The notes beneath the pieces were generated by a model, which did no database searches, was not told the origin of the DNA, and saw only the letters and a program-made list of their open reading frames with translations. A stretch of DNA of 36,954 nt from Actinomadura sp. CNU-125 (GTDB lineage Bacteria > Actinomycetota > Actinomycetes > Streptosporangiales > Streptosporangiaceae). Numbering within the stretch: the first letter of the stretch is position 1; the number at the start of each line of letters is the position of its first letter. Position numbers and translations under genes: made by a program. Shown here piece by piece: positions 25,651 to 32,904 of the stretch. The stretch covers positions 1 to 36,954 of the forward strand of contig NZ_MKJY01000576.1 in the NCBI RefSeq assembly GCF_001942465.1, written 5' to 3'.

Positions 25651-26445
25651 ATGGACATCGATCTGAGCGGACGGACCGCCTTCGTCAGCGGGTCCACCAA
25701 GGGCATCGGACGCGCCATCGCCGCGGGGCTCGCGCGGGCCGGGGCGTCCACCGTCGTCAACGGACGTTCGGAGGGGAGCGTCGCCGCGGCGCTGGACGGG
25801 CTGCGGGCGGAGCTGCCGGGCGCGGACCTGCGGGGAGCGGTGGCGGACGTCGCCACGGCGGAGGGCGCCGAGGCGGTGCGGGAGCAGGTGCCCGACGTCG
25901 ACATCCTGGTGAACAACCTCGGGATCTTCGGGGCGCGGCCCGTGCTCGACATCGACGACGCGGAGTGGCGACGGTACTTCGAGGTGAACGTGCTGTCGGG
26001 CGTGCGTCTCGCGCGCCTTTATCTGCCGGGCATGACCGCGCGGGGGTGGGGGCGGGTGCAGTTCATCGCGAGCGACTCGGCGGTGACGATTCCGGAGGAG
26101 ATGGTGCATTACGGCGTGTCGAAGACGGCGCTGCTCGCCGTGTCGCGCGGCTACGCCAAGGCCGTCGCGGGGACGGGCGTCACGGTCAACACCGTTCTCG
26201 CGGGGCCCACGCATACCGGGGGCGTCGAGGATTTCGTCGCCGAGATGGTCGGGGACGACCTGCCGTGGGACGAGGCGCAGCGCCGGTTCATGGCCGCGCA
26301 CCGTCCGAACTCCCTGCTCAAGCGGCTCATCGAGCCGGAGGAGATTGCGAACATGGTCGTCTACCTGAGTTCGGCGCACGCGTCGGCGACGACGGGCGGG
26401 GCGGTGCGGGTCGACGGCGGGTACGTCGACGCGATCCTGCCTTAG
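25651..26445 (+). CDS. SDR family oxidoreductase
   Basis: 264 residues from ATG 25651 ('MDIDLSGRTAFVSGSTKGIG'); an in-frame ATG at 25639 is less likely. Cofactor motif S-G-S-T-K-G-I-G, 'DILVNNLGIFG' and the catalytic 'FIASDSAVTIPEEMVHYGVS' then K-T-A (Ser, Tyr, Lys) are present. The end reads 'TTGGAVRVDGGYVDAILP', typical of classical SDRs of the 3-oxoacyl-ACP reductase-like group. The substrate is not evident. It converges with the TetR gene with one base between stops. Confidence 0.87.
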   Translation: MDIDLSGRTAFVSGSTKGIGRAIAAGLARAGASTVVNGRSEGSVAAALDGLRAELPGADLRGAVADVATAEGAEAVREQVPDVDILVNNLGIFGARPVLDIDDAEWRRYFEVNVLSGVRLARLYLPGMTARGWGRVQFIASDSAVTIPEEMVHYGVSKTALLAVSRGYAKAVAGTGVTVNTVLAGPTHTGGVEDFVAEMVGDDLPWDEAQRRFMAAHRPNSLLKRLIEPEEIANMVVYLSSAHASATTGGAVRVDGGYVDAILP

Positions 26446-26446
26446 G

Positions 26447-27034
26447 TCATTCCTCGCGGGGGGCCGCGCAGAGGCGGTCGAAGGTTTCGACGAGGGCGGC
26501 CATGTCGAGGGACGGGTCGAGGAGCCACTGGAGCTGCAGGCCGTCCGACACGGCGAGGAGGAGGCGGGCCATGTGCGCGGCGTCCTCGTCGGCGCGGACC
26601 TTCCCGTCCCGGCGGCCGGTCTCCAGGCCGCGGACGATCGTGGCCGTGAGGTCGCGGTAGCGGTCGGCGAAGAACGCGTGGGCCGGATGGGACGGGTCGG
26701 TCGCCGCGGCGGACAGCGAGACGAACAGGCGGACGAGGCCCGGCTGGTCCATGTTGTTCCGGACGGTCCGGGCGACGGCCTCGCCGGGGCCCTCGGCGGG
26801 TCCGCAGGCCGCGAGGTCGAGGGTGTCGCGGCGGCGCAGGACGGCGAGGAGGAGTTCCTCGCGGGAGCCGAAGTAGTGCAGGACCCCGGCCTGTGACAGG
26901 CCGACGCGGTCGGCGATCTCCTGCAGCGGCGCGTCGCCGCGTCCGGCGAACACCTCCAGCGCGGTGTCGAGGATCTGCTCCCGTCGCCGGACGCCCTTGC
27001 GGTACGGGCCGCGCGGTTTGCGTTGGGTCGTCAC
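26447..27034 (-). CDS. TetR family transcriptional regulator
   Basis: 195 residues from GTG 27034. HTH region: 'REQILDTALEVFAGRGDAPL', 'QEIADRVGLSQAGVLHYFGS' and R-E-E-L-L-L-A-V-L. The C-terminal domain resembles the BetI/TetR_C_6 type ('AHMARLLLAVSDGLQLQWLL'). It is divergent from the secreted hydrolase, and a 7-bp inverted repeat with a 10-base gap lies over that gene's -35 box, so the hydrolase is the likely target. The ligand is unknown. Confidence 0.87.
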   Translation of the reverse strand: MTTQRKPRGPYRKGVRRREQILDTALEVFAGRGDAPLQEIADRVGLSQAGVLHYFGSREELLLAVLRRRDTLDLAACGPAEGPGEAVARTVRNNMDQPGLVRLFVSLSAAATDPSHPAHAFFADRYRDLTATIVRGLETGRRDGKVRADEDAAHMARLLLAVSDGLQLQWLLDPSLDMAALVETFDRLCAAPREE

Positions 27035-27068
27035 CCGCCCGACCGTACTGCAGAGCCGGAAATGAGAC

Positions 27069-27092
27069 GGTTTCGTGTCTGGACGCGAAACC
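27069..27092. promoter_or_regulatory. Candidate TetR operator
   Basis: GGTTTCG (27069-27075) and CGAAACC (27086-27092) form a perfect 7-bp inverted repeat with a 10-base spacer. It lies between the divergent TetR and hydrolase genes and covers the hydrolase -35 box, consistent with repression. Confidence 0.55.
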
Positions 27093-27115
27093 CGAATGGA
27101 ATTAGGTTTCCGGCA
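27080..27115 (+). promoter_or_regulatory. Promoter of the secreted hydrolase, apparently leaderless
   Basis: -35 TGGACG (27080-27085), 17-base spacer, -10 TAGGTT (27103-27108), then six bases to ATG 27115. This spacing places the transcription start at or next to the A of the start codon, as in actinobacterial leaderless mRNAs. No good SD precedes the ATG. Confidence 0.5.
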
Positions 27116-28635
27116 TGCCTTCCAAGATCGCGGCCCTGGTGGCCGGAAGCGTGCTCCTGTCCGCCGGGTTCGCGGCCGCCCCCGCCATGGCGGAGGAGGC
27201 GGCGGGGCGGACGGTCGAGGTCGAATCGTTCGACGGGACCGGGATCGTCACGAACTTCTTCCCGGCGCCCGGCCTCGGCGAGGGCGAGCGCGCGGAGTCC
27301 GTGCTGCTCGGCTCGGGGTTCGGCGGGCGCGGCGCGACCGACCCGGAGGCCGGTGAGCTGGGCTACCTGCTGGACGCCGGGTACAACGTCGTCACCTGGA
27401 ACCCGCGCGGGTTCGGCTCCGAGGGGCAGGTGCGGATCGACGATCCGCGCGCCGAGGGACGGGACGTGCGGGCGCTGATCGACTGGATCGCGAAGCAGCC
27501 CGAGGCGGAACTGGACGGGCGGGGCGACCCGCGGCTCGGCATGGCGGGCGGCAGCTACGGCGGCGCGATCCAGCTCGTGACGGCCGGGCTGGACGACCGG
27601 GTCGACGTGCTCGTCCCCGGGTACACCTATTACTCGCTGAACGACGCGCTGTACCCGAACCGGACGATCAAGGCCGGATGGGCGTTCGGGCTGTGCTCGG
27701 CGGGCCTGCAGAACGGCAACGAGTTCCACCCGCGGGTGTCGTCGATCTGCTGGCGCGCGCTGACCACCGGCGAGGTCACGAAGCCGGACGAGACGTGGAT
27801 GCGCGAGCACGGTCCCGACTTCCTCATGCGGAACATCGACGTCCCGACCCTGTTCGTCCAGGGCGTCACCGACACCCTGTTCCCGGTGAGCCACGCCATC
27901 GCCGGGTACCGGACGGTCAAGGCGAACGGCGTACCGGTCAAAATGGTGTGGACGTGCGGCGGCCACGCGAACTGCATGGACGCCGAACACGACCCGTCCG
28001 TCGACCGCGAGGCGACGCTCGCGTGGTTCCAGCGGTATCTGCGGGGCGACAGGAGCGTCCGGACGGGCCCGGAGTTCACGTACCCGGACAACACGGGCGT
28101 CCGGCACTCGGCGGCGGCGTTCCCGCCCCCGGCCGCGGAGCCCGCGCGGGGGACGGGTTCGGGCACGACGCTGTTCAGCCCGGCGGACAACTCCGGCGCC
28201 ATGTTCACCGGCGGCTACTCGCACAACCGGATCGAGATCCCGATCGACGCGCCGTCCGGCGGGGTCCTCGTCGGCGCGCCCGAGCTGACGATGAAGTACC
28301 GGGGCCGGGCGACGGACGCGACGACGTCGGTCTACGCGCAGCTGATCGACGCGAGCGTCCCGGTGCCGGCCGACCTGCCCGCGTCGGTGCTCCCGCCGCT
28401 GGCCGAGGGCGACCCGCAGGTCGTCAACGGGATGGTCACCCCGGTGCCGGTCACGCTGGACGGCGCCGCGCACGAGTTGACGATCGACCTGGAGGCCGTC
28501 GCGTGGCGCCTGCGCCCCGGCTCGAAGCTCAAGCTCCAGATCGTCCCGAACAGCGCCGTGTACAACCAGCAGCGCGCCGCCGGATGGATCGACGTGACGT
28601 CCGCGTCCGTGACCGTCCCCACGACCGGGGGCTGA
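27115..28635 (+). CDS. Secreted alpha/beta hydrolase, CocE/NonD (S15-like) family
   Basis: 506 residues. Signal peptide: 'PSKIAALVAGSVLLSAGFAA' then A-P-A-M-A-E, with A-M-A as the cleavage site. The catalytic triad is readable: Ser147 in 'GMAGGSYGGAIQ', Asp253 in 'FVQGVTDTLFPV', His284 in 'CGGHANCMD'. After about residue 320 the C-terminal beta-jellyroll typical of CocE/X-Pro dipeptidyl-peptidase proteins follows ('LVGAPELTMKYRGRATDATT', ending 'WIDVTSASVTVPTTGG'). Likely cleaves an ester or dipeptide outside the cell; the substrate is not defined. Regulated probably by the divergent TetR. Confidence 0.88.
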   Translation: MPSKIAALVAGSVLLSAGFAAAPAMAEEAAGRTVEVESFDGTGIVTNFFPAPGLGEGERAESVLLGSGFGGRGATDPEAGELGYLLDAGYNVVTWNPRGFGSEGQVRIDDPRAEGRDVRALIDWIAKQPEAELDGRGDPRLGMAGGSYGGAIQLVTAGLDDRVDVLVPGYTYYSLNDALYPNRTIKAGWAFGLCSAGLQNGNEFHPRVSSICWRALTTGEVTKPDETWMREHGPDFLMRNIDVPTLFVQGVTDTLFPVSHAIAGYRTVKANGVPVKMVWTCGGHANCMDAEHDPSVDREATLAWFQRYLRGDRSVRTGPEFTYPDNTGVRHSAAAFPPPAAEPARGTGSGTTLFSPADNSGAMFTGGYSHNRIEIPIDAPSGGVLVGAPELTMKYRGRATDATTSVYAQLIDASVPVPADLPASVLPPLAEGDPQVVNGMVTPVPVTLDGAAHELTIDLEAVAWRLRPGSKLKLQIVPNSAVYNQQRAAGWIDVTSASVTVPTTGG

Positions 28636-28640
28636 CGTTC

Positions 28641-28667
28641 CCGCCGGGCCCGGGCCGGGCCCGGCGG
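28641..28667. terminator. Bidirectional hairpin terminator
   Basis: A perfect 11-bp GC stem (CCGCCGGGCCC at 28641-28651 with its complement at 28657-28667) and a 5-base loop fill the gap between the convergent hydrolase and Old Yellow Enzyme genes. It can act for both. Confidence 0.82.
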
Positions 28668-28671
28668 AGTC

Positions 28672-29825
28672 CTACGCCAGCACGCAGTGGGTCTTGCTGA
28701 AGATCGTCGGCATGCACTTGTTGCAGTGGATGCACAGCGACGTCGTCGACGCGTCCGCCTGGATGCGGTTGATCAGGTCCGGCTCGCGCAGCAGGGCGCG
28801 GCCCATCGCGACGAACTGGAAGCCCTCGGCCATCGCCCGGTCCATCGTGGCGCGCTCGGTGACGCCGCCGAGCAGGACGAGCGGCAGGTCGAGGGCCGCG
28901 CGGAACTGGCGGGCGCTGCCGAGGAGGTACGCCTCCTCGTACGGGTACTCGCGGATGAACTTGTCCCCGACGAGCCGGATGCCGAGCTTCAGCGGCTGCT
29001 TGAACGTGTCGGCGAACTCGCGCACCGGGGCGTCCCCGCGGAACAGGTACATCGGGTTGAGCAGCGAGCTGCCCGCGGTCAGTTCGAGGGCGTCGACCGA
29101 GCCCTCCGCCTCCAGCCACTTCGCGACCTGGATGCTCTCGTCCAGCCAGAACCCGCCGGGGACGCCGTCGTCCATGTTCAGCTTGGCGAGGATCGCGATG
29201 CGGTCGCCGACGGCCTCGCGGACGGCGCGGGCGCGAGCGCGACCTTCGCACGGTTCGCGAGGGAGCCGCCGTACTCGTCCGTCCGCTTGTTGATCTTCGG
29301 GGAGAGGAACGAGCTGGCGAAGTAGTTGTGCCCGAGGTGGATCTCGACGGCGTCGAAGCCGGCCTCGATCGCCATCAGCGCGGCGTTCGCGTGGGCCTTG
29401 GTGACGCGCTCGATGTCGGCGCGGGTCGCGGCGCGCGTCATCTGCATCGACATCGGGTTGAACGACTTGCTCGGGGCGATGCCCGGGACGCCGTTGGAGC
29501 GGCCGTTCGCGACCGGCCCGGCGTGCCCGATCTGCGCGGACGCGGCGGCGCCCTCGGCGTGCACGGCGTCGGTGAGGCGGCGCAGGCCGGGCATGGCCTC
29601 GGGGCGCCAGTGGATCTGGTCGTACTCGGTGCGGCCGTCGGGCGCGACCGCGCAGTACGCGACGGTCGTCATCGCGACGCCGCCCGCCGCGTGCGCCCGG
29701 TGGAACTCGATCAGGTCGTCGGTGACGAGGGCGCCCTTGGTCATGCCCTCGAAGGTCGCGGCCTTGATCGTCCGGTTGCGGAGGGTCAGGGGGCCGAGGC
29801 GGGCGGGCTCGAAGATGTCGGTCAT
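28672..29825 (-). CDS. Old Yellow Enzyme family NADH:flavin oxidoreductase, one-base frameshift
   Basis: ATG 29825 starts 'MTDIFEPARLGPLTLRNRTI' and continues 'DLIEFHRAHAAGGVAMTTVA', 'AQIGHAGPVANGRSNGVPGI', 'AIEAGFDAVEIHLGHNYFAS' then S-F-L-S-P-K-I-N-K-R-T-D-E-Y-G-G. Near 29,231-29,236 the frame shifts, resuming as 'ARAVREAVGDRIAILAKLNM' and ending with the FMN barrel strands 'PLVLLGGVTERATMDRAMAE' and 'FVAMGRALLREPDLI'. One added base gives 384 residues, normal for the family. The C-terminus has cysteines in 'STTSLCIHCNKCMPTIFSKT', a possible metal or FeS site as in 2,4-dienoyl-CoA reductase-like members. It reduces activated C=C bonds with FMN and NAD(P)H. The SDR lies 11 bases upstream. 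Confidence 0.86.
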
Positions 29826-29836
29826 GTTCGCCTCCG

Positions 29837-30667
29837 TCAGAAGGTCAGCGGGGTCGGCTGCGCGTCGGGGCGCATGGCGGCGTCGGTGCCGCCGTCCACG
29901 AACAGGACGGCGCCGGTGGTGAAGCGGGCCTCGGGCTTGAGGAACTGGTGCACCCAGAACGCGATGTCCTCGGGCTCGCCGAAGATCCCGAGCGGCATCG
30001 GGGTCGGGAAGTCGTCGGGGTCGTGGTCGGCGGCGGCGCCGGTCGAGCCCGTCATCAGCGGGGTGAGGACGGCGCCGGGCGCGATCGCGTTCAGCAGGAC
30101 GCCCTGCCGCGCCCACTCGGGCGTGACGGCGGTGCGGCGCACCCAGCGGGCCAGCGCGAACTTCGAGGACGCGTACGCGATGATCGACGGCGGCGCCAGT
30201 TCGGCGATCTCCTTCGGCATCGCCGCCGCGGCCTCGGCGGCGCGGGCGCGCGCGGCGTCCTCGTCCCCGGCGAGGGCGTGCTCGACGAGCGCGTCGTCGA
30301 TCAGCGGGACGGTCGTCGCGGAGTTCGACGCGATCGCGACGGCGCGGCCCGCACCGGAGCGGGCGAGTGCGGGACGCAGGCCGTCCAGGACGGCGACGGG
30401 CCCGAAGTAGTTGATGGACATCACGGCGGACGAGTCCGGCATGTTCGGCCCGACGCCCGCGACGGCCGCGACGCCGTCGAGCGTCCCGCCGCTGATCGAC
30501 AGGACCTCGCGCACGGCGGACGCGCGCCCCGCCGCGGTGCCGAGGTCGGCGACGACGTCCGCGTCGCGCAGGTCGACCCCGATGACGGTGTGCCCCGCCT
30601 CGACCAGGACGGCCTTGGTCGCCGCGCCCATGCCCGACGCGGATCCGGTGACTGCGAAGGTTCCCAC
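29837..30667 (-). CDS. SDR family oxidoreductase
   Basis: 276 residues from GTG 30667, which has AGGAG ahead of it; the longer open frame to 30718 would run into the operator palindrome. It starts 'VGTFAVTGSASGMGAATKAV' (T-G-x-x-x-G-x-G). Diverged middle: 'AVAGVGPNMPDSSAVMSINY', 'AVAIASNSATTVPLIDD' then a 40-residue insertion before 'SIIAYASSKFALARWVRRTA' (Tyr and Lys). It ends 'TTGAVLFVDGGTDAAMRPDA'. The insertion is like that of 3-alpha-hydroxysteroid-dehydrogenase/carbonyl-reductase-type SDRs. It forms an operon with the Old Yellow Enzyme, so the pair may reduce an unsaturated carbonyl compound in two steps. Confidence 0.86.
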   Translation of the reverse strand: MGTFAVTGSASGMGAATKAVLVEAGHTVIGVDLRDADVVADLGTAAGRASAVREVLSISGGTLDGVAAVAGVGPNMPDSSAVMSINYFGPVAVLDGLRPALARSGAGRAVAIASNSATTVPLIDDALVEHALAGDEDAARARAAEAAAAMPKEIAELAPPSIIAYASSKFALARWVRRTAVTPEWARQGVLLNAIAPGAVLTPLMTGSTGAAADHDPDDFPTPMPLGIFGEPEDIAFWVHQFLKPEARFTTGAVLFVDGGTDAAMRPDAQPTPLTF

Positions 30668-30710
30668 GCTCGGTCTCCTCACGAATTTCGGCAAGCGTCT
30701 CACCCACCAT

Positions 30711-30725
30711 TCAATCACTGATTGA
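30711..30725. promoter_or_regulatory. TetR-type operator palindrome
   Basis: TCAATCA-C-TGATTGA is a perfect 15-base palindrome midway between the divergent SDR-OYE operon and the TetR gene. It overlaps a consensus TTGACA (30722-30727) directed at the TetR gene. Position and symmetry strongly suggest the operator for that regulator, with autoregulation. Confidence 0.75.
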
Positions 30726-30759
30726 CATGTGATGGCACCGGGTGTGATGCAATGTCCGC

Positions 30760-31425
30760 ATGGCCCCCACCTCGTCTTCCACCAGCGAGCCCTCGACCCG
30801 CGACCGGCTGCTCGACGCCGCCGAACGCCTCTTCCTCGCCAAGGACGCCGACCAGGTGTCGGTCCGCGCCATCAACGCCGAGGCGGGGCTGAACCCCGGC
30901 GCCGTCCACTACCACTTCGGCTCCCGCGAGGGCCTCGTCACGGCGCTGCTCGAACGGGAGCTGCTGCCGCTGTGGGCGGAGCGGCTGGAGGACATCGCCC
31001 GGCGGTCGGCCGCGAGCGAGGACGGCGGCGCGGCGTTCGCCGTCGCCGACCTCGTCGCCGCGATCGTCGAGCCGTTCGAGGAGCTCACCCGCACCGCCAA
31101 GGGCCGGATGCTCTGCCACCTGCTGGCCCGCTCGGTGCTGGCGGCGGCGCGGCTGCCCGCCAGCTCGCCCTGGTTCGGGCAGGCGCCGTTCGAGGTCATG
31201 CTCGGCCGCGCGCTCCCGGACCTGACCGTCCGGGAGGTCGCCGACCGGTGGCGGCTGGCGTTCACGCTGCTGCTGGAGATCTACGGTCGCGCGGTCGCGC
31301 CCGTCCCCACGTCCGTCGCGCCGCTGCCGGAGACCGCGACCGTGATCGCCTTCACGACCGCGGGCCTGTCCGCGCCCCCGGCGGACCGCGGACGGGCGCG
31401 CGCCGAAGCCCCGCGCTCCACGTGA
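30760..31425 (+). CDS. TetR family transcriptional regulator
   Basis: 221 residues from ATG 30760. HTH: 'TRDRLLDAAERLFLAKDADQ', 'VSVRAINAEAGLNPGAVHYH' then F-G-S-R-E-G-L. The Pro/Arg-rich C-terminal tail is probably disordered. It is divergent from the SDR-OYE operon with a 15-bp palindrome between them, so it most likely represses that operon. The peptide cluster starts 44 bases after its stop on the same strand; a weak hairpin separates them, so read-through control of that cluster cannot be excluded. Confidence 0.88.
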   Translation: MAPTSSSTSEPSTRDRLLDAAERLFLAKDADQVSVRAINAEAGLNPGAVHYHFGSREGLVTALLERELLPLWAERLEDIARRSAASEDGGAAFAVADLVAAIVEPFEELTRTAKGRMLCHLLARSVLAAARLPASSPWFGQAPFEVMLGRALPDLTVREVADRWRLAFTLLLEIYGRAVAPVPTSVAPLPETATVIAFTTAGLSAPPADRGRARAEAPRST

Positions 31426-31430
31426 CGCGA

Positions 31431-31446
31431 GCCCGCCCCGGCGGGC
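31431..31446 (+). terminator. Small hairpin between TetR and the peptide cluster
   Basis: GCCCGC-cccg-GCGGGC, a 6-bp stem, lies six bases after the TetR stop. It is short and lacks a T tract, so termination may be partial. Confidence 0.4.
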
Positions 31447-31468
31447 GGCGGGGCTACCTTTGTCGCCC

Positions 31469-32015
31469 ATGATCGCAATGTCGACTTCTCCCGGACGGCG
31501 GGCCCGCGTCGAGGCGGGCGCGGCGCGGCCTCGCTCGCGGCGGTGGCGGCGGGGGCCTTCGCGGCGGTCCGCTGGGCGCGCGCGGCAACCTGGTGGTCGT
31601 GACCGTCGCCGGGACGAGCATGCTGCCCGCGTTCGGCGACGGCGACCGTCTCCTCGTCCGCAGGCGGTCGCTCCGCGACGTCCGGTGCGGGGACGTCGTC
31701 GTGCTGGAGCCTCCCCTCGACGGCCCCTACGCGCCGGGGCCCGCCGGGCCGGACGGCCGGATCTGGAACGTCAAGCGCGTCGCCGCCCTGCCCGGGGACC
31801 CGCTGCCGCCGGGCGTCCCGGGCGCGGACCGGACGGTGCCGCCCGGGGCCCTCGCGGTGCTCGGCGACAACCCCGACAGCGTCGATTCCCGCATGCGCGG
31901 GCTGTTCTCCGGCGACCGGCTACTGGGCGTGGTGGTGCGCCGCTTGAACGTTGCCGGGGCCCCTTCTAAACCACCCGTCCCATGGCAACAAGCACCAAGA
32001 TCAGGCGAGCGTTGA
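31469..32015 (+). CDS. S26 family signal peptidase of the peptide cluster, two one-base frameshifts
   Basis: Joining three frames (one base missing near 31,528 and one near 31,580) gives 182 residues: 'MIAMSTSPGRRARVEAGAAR', a membrane helix 'ASLAAVAAGAFAAVRWAR', then the S26 catalytic domain. Box B carries the nucleophile Ser in 'VAGTSMLPAFGDGDRLLVRR'; the general-base Lys is in 'WNVKRVAALPGD'; box E is 'LGDNPDSVDSRMRGLFSGDR'. All catalytic residues are present, so it is probably active on the outer membrane face. TACCTT lies eight bases upstream of the ATG, so it could be leaderless. Placed just ahead of a short peptide with A-x-A sites, it is the obvious candidate to remove that leader. 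Confidence 0.82.
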
Positions 32016-32057
32016 ACGGTAAGTTCACAAGATCGGCTCCCGGGGGAAAACGGCTCC

Positions 32058-32086
32058 TTGTCGACGGTGATCGCCGGGGTTAGCTT
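32058..32086 (+). promoter_or_regulatory. Promoter of the precursor-peptide gene
   Basis: -35 TTGTCG (32058-32063), 17-base spacer, -10 TAGCTT (32081-32086). The expected transcription start near 32,093 leaves a leader of roughly 90 bases before the peptide ATG. This gives the peptide a promoter separate from the peptidase gene, as expected for a product made in excess. Confidence 0.55.
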
Positions 32087-32143
32087 CTGCTCAGCGAGCG
32101 CCGATCATCCCGGTGAGAGGCGCGCCGCGGCCCGGTATCCCGC

Positions 32144-32163
32144 AGCCGGAACCCCCACCGGCT
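32144..32163 (+). promoter_or_regulatory. Hairpin in the leader of the peptide mRNA
   Basis: AGCCGG and CCGGCT form a perfect 6-bp stem with an 8-base loop, ending six bases before the AGAGGAG SD of the peptide gene. It could stabilise the transcript or influence ribosome access. Confidence 0.4.
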
Positions 32164-32180
32164 CGACCAGAGGAGCCCCC

Positions 32181-32321
32181 ATGATCCGTGCAGTCAACCG
32201 CCTCGGCGACCGCATGCTCGGCAAGATCCTGCCCGGCAAGACCGCCAGTGCCGACGCGTGCTGGTGGACCCGTACGGGCATCCACTGCTGCATCTACGCC
32301 GGCATCACGACCTGCCACTAG
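32181..32321 (+). CDS. Cys-rich ribosomal peptide precursor (46 aa), candidate new class
   Basis: ATG 32181 is preceded by AGAGGAG (32169-32175). Leader: 'MIRAVNRLGDRMLGKILPGK' then T-A-S-A-D-A, a basic amphipathic helix. Two overlapping signal-peptidase sites are present: A22-S-A24 and A24-D-A26. The core after the second site is 20 residues, 'CWWTRTGIHCCIYAGITTCH', with Cys27, Cys36, Cys37 and Cys45, two adjacent Trp and no Lys. It is flanked by an S26 peptidase upstream and MauE, TlpA and an ABC exporter downstream, so leader removal, disulfide formation and export are all accounted for. With four cysteines, two disulfides are possible. I recognise no family. Lantibiotic-type chemistry is not excluded, but no such enzyme lies beside it. 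Toxin, signal or surface peptide are all possible roles. Confidence 0.8.
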   Translation: MIRAVNRLGDRMLGKILPGKTASADACWWTRTGIHCCIYAGITTCH

Positions 32322-32340
32322 AAGCCGGTACCCCGCCATC

Positions 32341-32873
32341 ATGCAGTACGTCGCGCTGGCCGCCCGCTGCGTCCTCGGAACGATCTTCCTGGTCGCGGTG
32401 CTCGGCAAGGTCCGCGGCCGGACCGCGTTCCGCGAGTTCGGGCTGTCGGTGCCCGGCCTGGCCCCCCGCCTCCCGCGGACGGCCACGGCCGGCGCGGTGG
32501 TGGCCGCCGAGTCGGCCGCCGTCGTACTGCTGGCGATCGACGGGACGGCACCGGCCGGCCTCGCGCTGGCAGGTGCCGTCCTGCTCGTCTTCGCCGCGGC
32601 CGTCCGCGCGCGCTCCGGGCCGGCCGGGGCGCGACCTGCCGCTGCTTCGGGACGCGCGCGGACCCGATCGGCCGCGTCCACGTCGTGCGCAACCTCGCCC
32701 TCACCGCCGTCGCCGCCGCCGGTCTCGCCGCGCACCTGGCGGCGCCGGGGCCGGTGCACCCGGCGGGCGCGGTCGTCGCGATGGCGGGCGCGGGCGTGCT
32801 CACCCTGGTGTTCATCTTCTTCGGCGAGCTGACCGACCTGCTGATCGCGCCGTCCGCACGCGCCCCGCGATGA
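32341..32873 (+). CDS. MauE/DoxX-like redox membrane protein, one-base frameshift
   Basis: ATG 32341 begins 19 bases after the peptide stop. Adding one G to the run at 32626-32629 gives 177 residues with four membrane helices: 'YVALAARCVLGTIFLVAVLG', 'AGAVVAAESAAVVLLAI', 'LALAGAVLLVFAAAVRA', 'MAGAGVLTLVFIFFGELTDL'. The restored region reads 'GGATCRCFGTRADPIGRVHV'; the C-x-C-F-G motif is the hallmark of MauE-type proteins, which pass electrons or oxidising equivalents to periplasmic thiol proteins. It pairs with the adjacent thioredoxin-like gene as MauE does with MauD. Its likely job is maintaining the redox state that sets disulfides in the exported peptide. Confidence 0.83.
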
Positions 32874-32904
32874 GAAGGCCCGGCCTCGCCACAAGGGACC
32901 ATCG

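Noticed and set aside
32181..32321. Calling the peptide a lantibiotic because the exporter looks NisT-like
   Set aside because: No lanthionine synthetase or cyclase is in the neighbourhood; the redox genes point to disulfides. Left as an unclassified ribosomal peptide.
32058..32321. 87-residue version of the peptide starting at TTG 32058
   Set aside because: That TTG is the -35 box of a good promoter, and the SD sits before ATG 32181.
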